Source of the DNA: an uncultured Bacteroidales bacterium
GTDB taxonomy: Bacteria > Bacteroidota > Bacteroidia > Bacteroidales > Marinilabiliaceae
Direction: 5' to 3'
Length of the DNA stretch: 27,941 nt
Assembly: GCA_934699135.1 (NCBI GenBank)
Contig: CAKUVM010000021.1
Span: forward strand, 1-27,941
Numbering within the stretch: the stretch's first letter is position 1; each line of letters opens with the position of its first letter. Positions 1 to 7,963 of the stretch are shown in pieces. A model generated the notes under the pieces. It was not told the origin of the DNA, did not search any database, and saw nothing but the letters and a program-made list of their open reading frames with translations. Position numbers and translations under genes: made by a program.

Positions 1-1123
1 CAGGATGCCTATCATGGCCAACAATGCACGAATCCAGATGGCGAGTTCCACGAGTTTTCTGATGCAGAAATTGGTCCATATTTTCTCGGCGCGCAAGCAG
101 CTGCATGGCCTCGTGCGTAATCTCGCGGTCTAGGCCTTTCCTCTCGTCATTGCTGTCATCGATGTCGCGGCTTATGCGGTCGGCCTCGGCACGATCTGCC
201 GATAGCAGCAGCCTGACGGCCTCGTTGCCACTCTTCATTCGCCCTGCCGCGTTGAGGCGGGGGCCTATCTTGAACACGATGTCCGCCACCGTGACCCGCC
301 CTGGCAAGACGCCGGCAGTGGCCATGACGGATTGCAGCCCCACGCAAGGGTGGCGATTGAGCCGGCGGAGGCCATGATGAGCCAAGATGCGGTTCTCGCC
401 AACCATCGGAACAATGTCTGACGCTATGCTAACGACAAGAAGGTCTAGATAGTCAATTAGTTCCGCCCGATCACACCCCTCTCGGATGTAGAACGCCTCC
501 ATAAGTTTGAACCCGACCCCACAGCCCGAAAGGTTCTTGTCGGGATATGGGCAATCGGGTCTCTTGGCATCTAGGCACGCCACGACGTCGGGGATCTCGA
601 CCCCCGCCACATGATGGTCGCAGATGATAAAGTCCAGCCCCATGGCCTTGGCGTCGCGCATGCGCTCCACGGCCTTGATGCCGCAATCTAGCGCAATGAC
701 GAGCGAGAAGCCGCCATCGCGGGCGTATTCGACGCCTTGGCGCGATATGCCGTAGCCCTCGCTAAAGCGATCGGGGATGTAGAAACCGAGCAAATCGGCT
801 GAAGCGACGAACTTGCTCAGGGTGCGGTAGACAAGGGCCACGGCCGTGACGCCGTCCACGTCGTAGTCTCCGTAGACAAGGATTCTCTCACGGTTGGATA
901 TGGCGCTGGCAATGCGGTCTACAGCCTTGTCCATATCCCGCATAAGGAAAGGGTCGTGAAGTTTGCGCAAATCTGGGTTGAAGAAGTCGTCGGCGAGCTG
1001 TGGCGTCGTCACGCCCCGCTGAATCAGGAGCCGGGCCAACACGGGCGAGACCCCGATTTGGCCGGCCAGGCTCTCGACCAGCCCCTCATCGGGCTGTTTC
1101 TTTATGTCCCAGCGTTTCTGCAT
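1..1123 (-). CDS. recJ: Single-stranded-DNA-specific exonuclease RecJ, 3' part cut by the window edge
   Basis: RecJ is a cytoplasmic 5'-3' exonuclease of recombination and repair. The 374 visible codons begin with a Bacteroidota-type N-terminus (MQKRWDIKKQ) and a typical HDPFLMRDMDKAV stretch at about residues 56-68. The DHH-family motifs follow: GDYDVDG (85-91), a DCG segment (146-148) and CDHH (168-171). SIASDIVPM (232-240) and GPRLNAAGRM (287-296) are also typical. ATG at 1123 is chosen because family similarity starts there; the upstream frame reaches a stop without a better start. The stop codon lies outside the window. From about residue 347 (bases 1 to about 85) the frame stays open but no longer resembles RecJ, and the expected WHxGVxGIVASR segment is absent, so the edge may be misassembled. 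It lies about 200 bases after yqeY, and I see no convincing promoter between them. Confidence 0.93.
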   Translation of the reverse strand, partial: MQKRWDIKKQPDEGLVESLAGQIGVSPVLARLLIQRGVTTPQLADDFFNPDLRKLHDPFLMRDMDKAVDRIASAISNRERILVYGDYDVDGVTAVALVYRTLSKFVASADLLGFYIPDRFSEGYGISRQGVEYARDGGFSLVIALDCGIKAVERMRDAKAMGLDFIICDHHVAGVEIPDVVACLDAKRPDCPYPDKNLSGCGVGFKLMEAFYIREGCDRAELIDYLDLLVVSIASDIVPMVGENRILAHHGLRRLNRHPCVGLQSVMATAGVLPGRVTVADIVFKIGPRLNAAGRMKSGNEAVRLLLSADRAEADRISRDIDDSNDERKGLDREITHEAMQLLARRENMDQFLHQKTRGTRHLDSCIVGHDRHP

Positions 1124-1325
1124 CGGCTTAGGCGACCATGGCACAAGAGAGGCTGTGCGTGCCGCATATTGCAATATTACTCAAAAATTGCAAAGTGGAC
1201 AAACCAAAAACTAGCTAAATGAAAGTCGCCGACGCCGCCAGCTAACGCCAAGCCGCCGCCCGGCCGCAAGACCACACACGGGTCTTTCACGGCAGGGTGG
1301 CGGCAAACCGTCTGGCGCACGCGCG

Positions 1326-1778
1326 CTATTGCGCCAAGAGTTTTTTCACGCAGTCTGAGATGGCTTTTCCCTCGGCCTTGCCGGCTAACTCTTTAGAGGC
1401 CGTCCCCATCACTTTGCCCATGTCTTTCATGGACGTGGCGCCGACTTTCTCAATTATGGCCATGACGGCCGCCTCTAGTTCCTCGGCCGTCATGGTGGCG
1501 GGGAGATAGGTCGCGATGATGTCGGCTTGGGCTGTCTCGGTCTCCGCGAGGTCGGGGCGATTCTGGTCAATGTAGATTTGCGCGGACTCGCGACGCTGCT
1601 TCACCATTTTTTGAAGAATCTTGAACACCTCGGCGTCGTCAACCTCCGCGCTGGCGCCTTTGGCCGTCATGGCCTCAAGCAACTCTTTCTTTATGCCGCG
1701 GACGGCCTCGAGGCGTACGTGGTCGCGCGCCTTCATGGCGGATTTTATATCCTCCGTAATTTTCTCGATAAATCTCAT
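1326..1778 (-). CDS. GatB/YqeY domain protein
   Basis: A 150-residue, soluble, mostly helical protein of the YqeY family, related to the tail domain of the GatB amidotransferase subunit that contacts tRNA. The biochemical role of free-standing YqeY proteins is not firmly established. Family signatures visible are the N-terminal DIKSAMKARD, the central KQRRESAQIY-QNRPDLAE segment, ATYLP around residues 90-94, and the C-terminal KDMGKVMG-ASKELAGKAEG-AI block. Length matches the usual ~150. It follows ftsZ by 53 bases on the same strand; this position as last gene of the dcw operon is common in Bacteroidota. The ATG start has no Shine-Dalgarno sequence. Confidence 0.93.
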   Translation of the reverse strand: MRFIEKITEDIKSAMKARDHVRLEAVRGIKKELLEAMTAKGASAEVDDAEVFKILQKMVKQRRESAQIYIDQNRPDLAETETAQADIIATYLPATMTAEELEAAVMAIIEKVGATSMKDMGKVMGTASKELAGKAEGKAISDCVKKLLAQ

Positions 1779-1831
1779 TGCCCTATTGTATTAAGTTGTT
1801 GCTTACTAAAATCTTGCGCTTCTGGAGGGGA

Positions 1832-3169
1832 TCATTTCTCGCCGGCTCGGCGCATGTAGGCCGGGGTCTGCTCAATGTTGGCCAACTCCTCCTCCGTGAG
1901 TTTCTCAAACGGCAACGCCGTGGCGTCGCGGAGATCCGCCGTGGAGTAGTTGCCGGGCTTGCAGCCGGGCTTGCCACCGTCGTGCTTATATATGTCCGCG
2001 ATAATCTTGTCGGCCTCGACATCTTCGGGAGCCTCGAAGTTCACCACGCAAGACTTTTCCTCCTCCTCTCCCGCCTTGCCGGCCGCGGAGTCTATTGGCC
2101 TGCCCACGGGGATGTGCACTGCGCTTGCCTCCTTTGACTTGTTCACCTCGAAGCAGTCGGAAGCGAAGCCCGTGGCCACGATGATGACCTGAATGGCGCC
2201 CTCTGGCAGGTTCTCGTCATCCCCCACGCCGGGGATTACCTGCCCGTGGTCGTTATTGTCTCCCCCGTAGCTTTTGTAGATGTAGTCCATAATGTCGCCA
2301 TACTCACTTGTTGTGACTGGCGACGCTGGGTTTGCCCTCATATTTACGAGGACGAAGCGCGCCCCGTTTATGTCGTTGTTGTTGAGCAGCGGCGAGTCCA
2401 GGGCCTGCTTGACGGCCTCCATGGCGCGTCCTTTGCCAGAGACCTCTGCCAGGCCCATTAGTGAGCATCCGCTGTTGGTGAGCGCCTTTTTGGCGTCGGC
2501 GAAGTCGGTGTTGACCGTGTCGTGCTTCGTTATCATCTCGGCCAGGCAGCGCGCCGCGTCGCTCATGACCTGGTCGCTCTTGCGAAACGTCTCGGCGAGT
2601 GGGAGGTCTTGCGAGCGATACATCTCTATGACCCTGTCCGTGTTGACCACGAGGAGCGAGTCTACGCACTGGCTCATCTCTTGCGCCCCTTTGATGGCCT
2701 GACGCAGACGCGGCTTGCCCTCTCGGCTATACGGGATGTTTACAATGCCAACTGTCACAATCCCCATGTCTTTGGCGGCCTTGGCTATCACGGGCGCGGC
2801 TCCGGTGCCGGTGCCGCCTCCCATGCCCGCGGCAATGAAGACCATCTTGGTGTTGTCTTTCAGCACTGCCTCAATGTCGGCCATTGACTCTATGGCGCTG
2901 TCGCGCCCGCACTGCGGGTCGTTGCCGGCCCCGAGGCCGCCCGTGAGCTTCTGCCCTAACTGGATTTTGCATTTCACGGGGCTATGATCGAGTGCCTGGA
3001 TGTCTGTGTTGCAGACCACTAGGTTCACGCCCTCGATGCCAAGGCCACACATATTGTTGACGGCATTGCTGCCCGCGCCTCCGACACCTATTATCTTTAT
3101 TATCTCGGATTTCTCTATCGCGTCTGGCATCTCGAAGTTGCCAACCATGCCTTCTGTCAGATCTTCCAT
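1832..3169 (-). CDS. ftsZ: Cell division GTPase FtsZ
   Basis: Tubulin-like GTPase that polymerises into the cytokinetic Z ring under the membrane. The 445 residues show the nucleotide-binding GVGGAGSNAVNNM (28-40), the tubulin signature GGGTGTG (117-123), the synergy-loop motif NTDFAD (220-225) needed for GTP hydrolysis in the polymer, and the SPLLNNNDINGA segment of the C-terminal core half. A short variable linker follows, then a conserved-looking tail (EQTPAYMRR) that probably binds FtsA. One oddity is PYSREG at about residues 146-151, where FtsZ usually has PFxFEG. The ATG lies 5 bases after the ftsA stop, so translation is probably coupled, and the two proteins work as partners. Confidence 0.98.
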   Translation of the reverse strand: MEDLTEGMVGNFEMPDAIEKSEIIKIIGVGGAGSNAVNNMCGLGIEGVNLVVCNTDIQALDHSPVKCKIQLGQKLTGGLGAGNDPQCGRDSAIESMADIEAVLKDNTKMVFIAAGMGGGTGTGAAPVIAKAAKDMGIVTVGIVNIPYSREGKPRLRQAIKGAQEMSQCVDSLLVVNTDRVIEMYRSQDLPLAETFRKSDQVMSDAARCLAEMITKHDTVNTDFADAKKALTNSGCSLMGLAEVSGKGRAMEAVKQALDSPLLNNNDINGARFVLVNMRANPASPVTTSEYGDIMDYIYKSYGGDNNDHGQVIPGVGDDENLPEGAIQVIIVATGFASDCFEVNKSKEASAVHIPVGRPIDSAAGKAGEEEEKSCVVNFEAPEDVEADKIIADIYKHDGGKPGCKPGNYSTADLRDATALPFEKLTEEELANIEQTPAYMRRAGEK

Positions 3170-3174
3170 ATATG

Positions 3175-4602
3175 TTAGCTTTTTATGTTGGTCTCTTCGT
3201 CGAACATTTTGTCTAATGCGCTCTTGAACTTTCCGAGCAGGCTATGCCCCTTGGTGGGGCTTGCCTTCCTAGTGTGTGGCTCAGAGCCTCTGCCGGGCTC
3301 GCCGACCTGCGGTTCTGGCTGCGGCTGCGGCGCGTTTTCCGGCGCGGCTTCGGCCATTTCTGGCTGCGCGTCAGGCTCCTCAGCACCATTCTCTGCCATC
3401 GAGGCCCCCCCCATTTGGAGCGTCGGCTGTCTGTTCTCCTCCTCCGCCGCCTTGAACCTGGCCATTTGCGAGGCCATGCCCAACGCGCCGGCGAACTTGC
3501 ACAAGTCAACATCCGGCAACCCCACTACGGCCGACGGGGCCTGATAGACACAGAGCCCGAGCTTTTCCGCCAAGACCTCGTCCAACCCCTTTAGCCGCGC
3601 ACCGCCGCCTGTCAGGAACACTTTCATGTCTCGGCAGCCGCGCCTCTGCGCCTCGACGATGGCGGCGGAGATGTAGGCCGCGATCTCCTCCACGCGGGCC
3701 TTGACGACGAAGTTGTAGAACGTGCCATCCACGGGTATGGTCTTGCCGCTTGGCAGCTCTATGTCATACATTTTCTTGACGTCGGCCTCACTGATGATGC
3801 CGGCGTTTCGCTTGAGATATTCGGCGTCTTCGGTCGCGATGCCGAACGCCGTCTTGATGTCAGACGTTATGGTGTCTGACCCGAAGGGTATGGAGATCTC
3901 GTAGCGCAGCGCGTCGCGATAGAAAGCTGCCACGCCTGTCACCCCCGCGCCCAAGTCCACCAACACGACTCCGCTGCGCAGCATGGCGGGAGACAGGAGC
4001 ACGCCAGCCTTGGCCGAGGCCGTGGTGAGGTAGCACACGGGCTTGTCCTTAGCGCTTTGGAAGGCGGCGCCTACGGCCTCCAAGTCTTTCTTGCGAGCCT
4101 TGAAACATAAATACTTTGCCTCGAACGAGGCTCCACTCCGGCCAATGACGTCGTCAGTATCCGGCTCATTGTCTATCGAGTAGCCGAGGGGAATGAGGCG
4201 GATAATGTCCTCGTCATTGGAATATTGCAGCTGTGAGTCCTTAGCCCTTTGCTCGATATGTTGGAGCGTCCGCTTAGACACGGGCTGGCCTTGCAGGCGC
4301 AGGGTCTCACGGACCGAATAGGTCTGGAACTGGTTGCCGTTGATGTTGACGCCCACCATCTTGCTCAACGCCGCTCCTTTCTTTTGGCCGGCACGGAGCC
4401 GCTTGTCGACCCCCATCATGAGGTTGGTGAGAACTTTTGAAGCATCCTCCCTGTTATACACAGCCCCCCTCCGGACACCCTTGGAGCTTTGCGACTCCGA
4501 GAAGAGGTAGTCAAACCCAAATGGCTTTTTCTCATCACAGACCCCAGCCACAACTCTTGTCTCCGAGCTGCCCAAATCTACTGCTACAATGTAATTCTCC
4601 AT
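3175..4602 (-). CDS. ftsA: Cell division protein FtsA, membrane tether of FtsZ
   Basis: Actin-fold ATPase that anchors FtsZ filaments to the membrane and recruits later divisome proteins. It begins MENYIVAVDLGSSETRVVAG, which contains the phosphate-1 loop. The second phosphate motif is VVLVDLGAGVTGVA and the adenosine motif is FLTGGGARLKG. After the core comes a Pro/Glu/Gln-rich, probably disordered linker of about 60-70 residues, then a basic amphipathic helix (LLGKFKSALDKMF) near the end, which fits the usual membrane-targeting sequence. ATG at 4602 is preferred over an in-frame TTG four codons upstream (4614), which adds nothing conserved. The protein has 475 residues and sits between ftsQ and ftsZ with short gaps. 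Confidence 0.96.
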   Translation of the reverse strand: MENYIVAVDLGSSETRVVAGVCDEKKPFGFDYLFSESQSSKGVRRGAVYNREDASKVLTNLMMGVDKRLRAGQKKGAALSKMVGVNINGNQFQTYSVRETLRLQGQPVSKRTLQHIEQRAKDSQLQYSNDEDIIRLIPLGYSIDNEPDTDDVIGRSGASFEAKYLCFKARKKDLEAVGAAFQSAKDKPVCYLTTASAKAGVLLSPAMLRSGVVLVDLGAGVTGVAAFYRDALRYEISIPFGSDTITSDIKTAFGIATEDAEYLKRNAGIISEADVKKMYDIELPSGKTIPVDGTFYNFVVKARVEEIAAYISAAIVEAQRRGCRDMKVFLTGGGARLKGLDEVLAEKLGLCVYQAPSAVVGLPDVDLCKFAGALGMASQMARFKAAEEENRQPTLQMGGASMAENGAEEPDAQPEMAEAAPENAPQPQPEPQVGEPGRGSEPHTRKASPTKGHSLLGKFKSALDKMFDEETNIKS

Positions 4603-4629
4603 ATTCGAGTGCAAGGTTTAGTTTATAGC

Positions 4630-5403
4630 CTATCTTCTGGTGCAGACAATCTGCCCCTCATATTTGAGACTGACCTTTTTATATACGTTCCACTCCAACT
4701 TCTCCCATCCGTGACGGTAGAGAGCCCGGAGATCGTCAAACTTACGCCTCATGCCGTCTATCGAGCCGAACTCCACGACGTGGTTTCCCACTCGCGGGAC
4801 GAGGACGAACTCATGACCGCTCGTGACGTAGACCTGCTCAATCATGGCGCGCCAAAAATCATCTTGATTGATGAAAGCGCAGAGGCTGATGAGGTCGGAG
4901 TGGTCCAACATGGCGTTTACGCTTCCGTTGACCACCAAGATGTGCGTGCGCATGGCCGATGTGGCCGTGATCTTGTAGCCGTGCTCGTCCATATAGTATG
5001 AGCCGCCGCCGCAGAAAACCCTCATGATGGGGGCTCGCTGATAGATCTCGACGTGCACGGCCCCGCCCATTGTTGGGTAGGCCTCGCACTTGCGCACGCA
5101 CGGCAGTTCCTCAACCGCCGCCTCAAGTTCCGCATAGTTTACGTCTTTGAGGAGCGAGCCGACAAGCTCAGGGTGGTCCCGCTTGACCAGCTTGAGGAGG
5201 CCTTCTGAGGTCATGAGGACGTTGCTGCCGTCATTATGGACATTGGCCACAATCTTATCGCACCGCACCTGGGCCCTGGCCCGCGAGACGAAAAAGAGTG
5301 CAACGGGGAAATAGGTGAGCAGGATGACCCAACCCACCATACGCAAGACGGTCACCCGGCGCCGCCTGCCATCAGCCCTTTGTTGCCTCTTTCCCTTCTC
5401 CAT
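4630..5403 (-). CDS. ftsQ: Cell division protein FtsQ (DivIB-like)
   Basis: Bitopic divisome protein that links early components to the septal synthase FtsW-FtsI. The sequence has a strongly basic cytoplasmic N-terminus, one membrane span (about 20 residues including GWVILLTYFPVALFFV), then a periplasmic part with a POTRA-like region containing LVKRDHPELVGSLLKDVN and LPCVRKCEAYP, followed by a beta-rich domain (YMDEHGY, ILVVNGSV). Sequence conservation in this family is low, so the call rests on topology, these motifs and position between murC and ftsA. ATG at 5403 gives 257 residues. An in-frame GTG at 5427 would add eight basic residues and leave a 12-base gap to murC; I cannot exclude it. 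Confidence 0.92.
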   Translation of the reverse strand: MEKGKRQQRADGRRRRVTVLRMVGWVILLTYFPVALFFVSRARAQVRCDKIVANVHNDGSNVLMTSEGLLKLVKRDHPELVGSLLKDVNYAELEAAVEELPCVRKCEAYPTMGGAVHVEIYQRAPIMRVFCGGGSYYMDEHGYKITATSAMRTHILVVNGSVNAMLDHSDLISLCAFINQDDFWRAMIEQVYVTSGHEFVLVPRVGNHVVEFGSIDGMRRKFDDLRALYRHGWEKLEWNVYKKVSLKYEGQIVCTRR

Positions 5404-5439
5404 AGTTTTCTTCCACCGGCGTCTCACGCCTCGCCCTGC

Positions 5440-6828
5440 TCAATCGCTGATTTTTGCGACCTTCTTGACCTTTTCGGCCACGGCCGGCACGAGGCGATCG
5501 ATATCTCCCGCCCCCATAATGAGCACAATGTCGAAATCTTCGCTCACAATATCGTCCGCCAGTCTCTCTTTGGAGGAGAGTCTCCCCACGCCCGGCTTCA
5601 TTTTGCTCAACAGCATTTGTGAAGACACGCCGGGAATGGGAGCCTCGCGGGCCGGATATATGTCTAGCATCCACACGCGATCGGCAAGGCTCAACGCCTC
5701 GGCGAAGTCATCTGCTAGATCTCTGGTGCGGGTGTAGAGGTGAGGCTGGAAGGCCACCGTGAGCTTGCGCCCGCGATAAAGCGCCCTGACGGCGTTGATG
5801 GTTGTCTTGATCTCTTGCGGATGGTGCGCATAGTCGTCAATGACCATGGCGCGATTTGTCTCCACCCATATCTCAAACCTCCTCTTGTCGCCGCGAAACG
5901 TGGCGCAGGCGGCGACCACCTCGCCAGGTGAAGCCCCGGCCGCCGTGGCCAAGGTCGCGGCGGCCACGCAATTCTCCACATTGTGTATGCCAGGGACTCC
6001 CAGACGGACGCCCTCTATCACGCCTTGCGGCAAATGAATGTCAAAAACATATCGCCCAGCCTCGTCATGGATGCCGGTGGCGTAGCAATCGGCCAATGGG
6101 TCCATCATGGCATAGGTGACAATGTCTACGCCCTGCGCCACATCCTCTCGTCCTACGGGCAAGCCCTTTTTCACAATGAGGCTACCGCCAGCGCGCACCT
6201 TGGCCGCGAACTCAAGGAATGCCTTGATGACTTCGGCGTGCGTGCCATAGACGTCGAGATGATCGGCGTCCATGGCCGTGATGACAGCCGCCGCGGGCGA
6301 GAGATGAAGAAATGACCTGTCGAACTCATCGGCCTCGGTGACAACCGCGTCGGACGACGTGTTGGCCCAATAGTTCGTCATGTAATTGACCGATATGCCT
6401 CCAAGGAAGGCTGAACAGCCTACTTTGGAGTTGCGCAAGATGTGGGCCACAAGGGTGGAAGTGGTGGTCTTGCCATGCGTGCCGGCCACGCAATATGTCT
6501 TAAACGGCGCGGTCAGCTCACCAAGCGCGACGGCTCTCTTGACAATGCGGAAGCCGCCCGCGCGGAAATACGACAAGATGGCGTTATCGGCCGGGATGGC
6601 CGGCGTGAGGACCACCAGGGTGCGCGACGGGTCGCGAAATTGCGGCGGGATGGAACCCGTTTCGTCAGTGTAAGAGACGTCCACCCCCTCAGCCTCGAGG
6701 GCTTGTGTGAGCGCAGAGCGCGTGCGGTCATACCCTGCCACATCTGTCCCCAAGGCGCGGTAGTGGCGCGCGATGGCGCTCATGCCGATGCCGCCTACGC
6801 CAATGAAATAAACATTTTTGTCAGTCAT
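5440..6828 (-). CDS. murC: UDP-N-acetylmuramate--L-alanine ligase MurC
   Basis: ATP-dependent cytoplasmic ligase that adds L-alanine to UDP-MurNAc, the first step of stem-peptide synthesis. It has 462 residues, normal for the family. Visible motifs are the N-terminal nucleotide-sugar-binding GVGGIGMSAIA (10-20), the ATP loop GTHGKTTT (116-123), the Mur-ligase EADEFDRSF and DADHLDVYG segments, and DDYAHHPQEI in the C-terminal domain. A GGAGG sequence at 6837-6841 lies 8 bases before the ATG, one of the few clear Shine-Dalgarno sites here. The gene follows murG by 14 bases and precedes ftsQ. Confidence 0.97.
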   Translation of the reverse strand: MTDKNVYFIGVGGIGMSAIARHYRALGTDVAGYDRTRSALTQALEAEGVDVSYTDETGSIPPQFRDPSRTLVVLTPAIPADNAILSYFRAGGFRIVKRAVALGELTAPFKTYCVAGTHGKTTTSTLVAHILRNSKVGCSAFLGGISVNYMTNYWANTSSDAVVTEADEFDRSFLHLSPAAAVITAMDADHLDVYGTHAEVIKAFLEFAAKVRAGGSLIVKKGLPVGREDVAQGVDIVTYAMMDPLADCYATGIHDEAGRYVFDIHLPQGVIEGVRLGVPGIHNVENCVAAATLATAAGASPGEVVAACATFRGDKRRFEIWVETNRAMVIDDYAHHPQEIKTTINAVRALYRGRKLTVAFQPHLYTRTRDLADDFAEALSLADRVWMLDIYPAREAPIPGVSSQMLLSKMKPGVGRLSSKERLADDIVSEDFDIVLIMGAGDIDRLVPAVAEKVKKVAKISD

Positions 6829-6836
6829 GCCCCGAG

Positions 6837-6841
6837 CCTCC
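6837..6841 (-). promoter_or_regulatory. Shine-Dalgarno site of murC
   Basis: GGAGG on the minus strand, 8 bases before the murC ATG at 6828, just after the murG stop codon. It is one of three clear Shine-Dalgarno sites in the cluster, with ftsL and ftsI. Confidence 0.55.
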
Positions 6842-6842
6842 G

Positions 6843-7949
6843 TCAGTTCTTTTTAGCCTTTGCCAACGCCATCACCTCGCGGGCGATGTCGTCCGCCGCA
6901 TTGGGTCGGGCAAAGGTGGCTATGTTGTCGCCGAGAGAGGTGAGTTTGGCACTGTCTGCCAACGTCTGCTGCGCCACACAGATGAGTTTTGCCGTGTTGG
7001 AGTCAGAGACCATGATGGCGGCCCCTTGAGTCTCCAAGGCGCGCGCGTTTTTGGTCTGGTGGTCCTCACTCACGTTGGGAGACGGCACCAAGATGGTCGG
7101 CTTGCCCAAGAGGGCCAACTCAGATATGCTGCTGGCCCCGGCGCGGGAGACAACGATGTCCGCCAAGGCGTAGGCCAAATCCATACGCTTGACGAAAGCC
7201 GTTGCCACGACATCTTTGTGCGGCATGGCCCCCAGCTTGGCGCGGATGCTGTCATAATAATATGAGCCTGTCTGCCACAGAATCTGCGCAGAGCCGTCCA
7301 TTGTGTTGAGCGACTGCAAGATGCCCTCGTTGATTGAGCGCGCGCCGAGGCTACCGCCAATGACCAGGATGACTTTGCGGGATGGATCCAGACCGAACGC
7401 CTCGGCGGCCTCTTGCCTAGAGGCATTGGAGACAAGACTCTGGCGGACAGGGTTTCCCGTGAGGATTATCTTCTCTTTGGGAAAGAAACGCTCCATGTTG
7501 GGATACGCCACACATATTTTGTCAACACGCGTGGAGAGAATCCTGTTGGTGACGCCCGGGAACGAGTTCTGCTCCTGCACGAGGCAGCGCACGCCATTTC
7601 GGGCCGCGAGATAGAGCACGGGGCCACTGGCGTAGCCACCGACGCCCACCGCCACATCGGGACGGAAGCGACGGATTATGTTAGAGGCCTGATAGAGGCT
7701 CCCAATGAGCTTGAAAGGCAACACGATGTTCCGCGCAATGTTGCGCAGGTTCAGCTGACGGTAGAAGCCAGCCACAGGCAGGCCCACAATCTCATAGCCC
7801 GCCGCCGGCACCTTTTCCATCTCCATCTTGCCCTGCGCCCCCACAAAGAGAATCTCGACCGAAGGGTCGGCATTCCGCAGCGCGTTGGCGATGGATATGG
7901 CGGGGAATATATGCCCGCCGGTGCCGCCTCCGCTAATTATCACTTTCAT
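6843..7949 (-). CDS. murG: UDP-GlcNAc transferase MurG (makes lipid II)
   Basis: Peripheral inner-membrane GT-B glycosyltransferase that adds GlcNAc to lipid I to form lipid II. The 368 residues include the N-terminal GGGTGGH loop (7-13), a second glycine-rich GVGGYASGP segment, EQNSFPG, the C-terminal GGSLGARSIN, and the donor-site block SRAGASSISELALLGKPTILVP (shown here only as a motif region) ending in DHQTKNA. Length is typical. It follows ftsW by 14 bases, coupling the lipid II producer to its septal polymerase. The ATG start lacks a Shine-Dalgarno sequence. Confidence 0.97.
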   Translation of the reverse strand: MKVIISGGGTGGHIFPAISIANALRNADPSVEILFVGAQGKMEMEKVPAAGYEIVGLPVAGFYRQLNLRNIARNIVLPFKLIGSLYQASNIIRRFRPDVAVGVGGYASGPVLYLAARNGVRCLVQEQNSFPGVTNRILSTRVDKICVAYPNMERFFPKEKIILTGNPVRQSLVSNASRQEAAEAFGLDPSRKVILVIGGSLGARSINEGILQSLNTMDGSAQILWQTGSYYYDSIRAKLGAMPHKDVVATAFVKRMDLAYALADIVVSRAGASSISELALLGKPTILVPSPNVSEDHQTKNARALETQGAAIMVSDSNTAKLICVAQQTLADSAKLTSLGDNIATFARPNAADDIAREVMALAKAKKN

Positions 7950-7963
7950 CTTAGAGTGTATAT

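Noticed and set aside
1268..1286. Six-base-pair hairpin (AAGACC/GGTCTT) between yqeY and recJ, considered as the dcw operon terminator
   Set aside because: The stem is short and no U-run follows on the minus strand, so there is not enough to call a terminator.
1124..1325. Search for a recJ promoter in the 200-base gap
   Set aside because: TAGTTTTT near 1204-1211 is close to TAnnTTTG but has no TTG at the right distance; recJ may be read through from the dcw operon.
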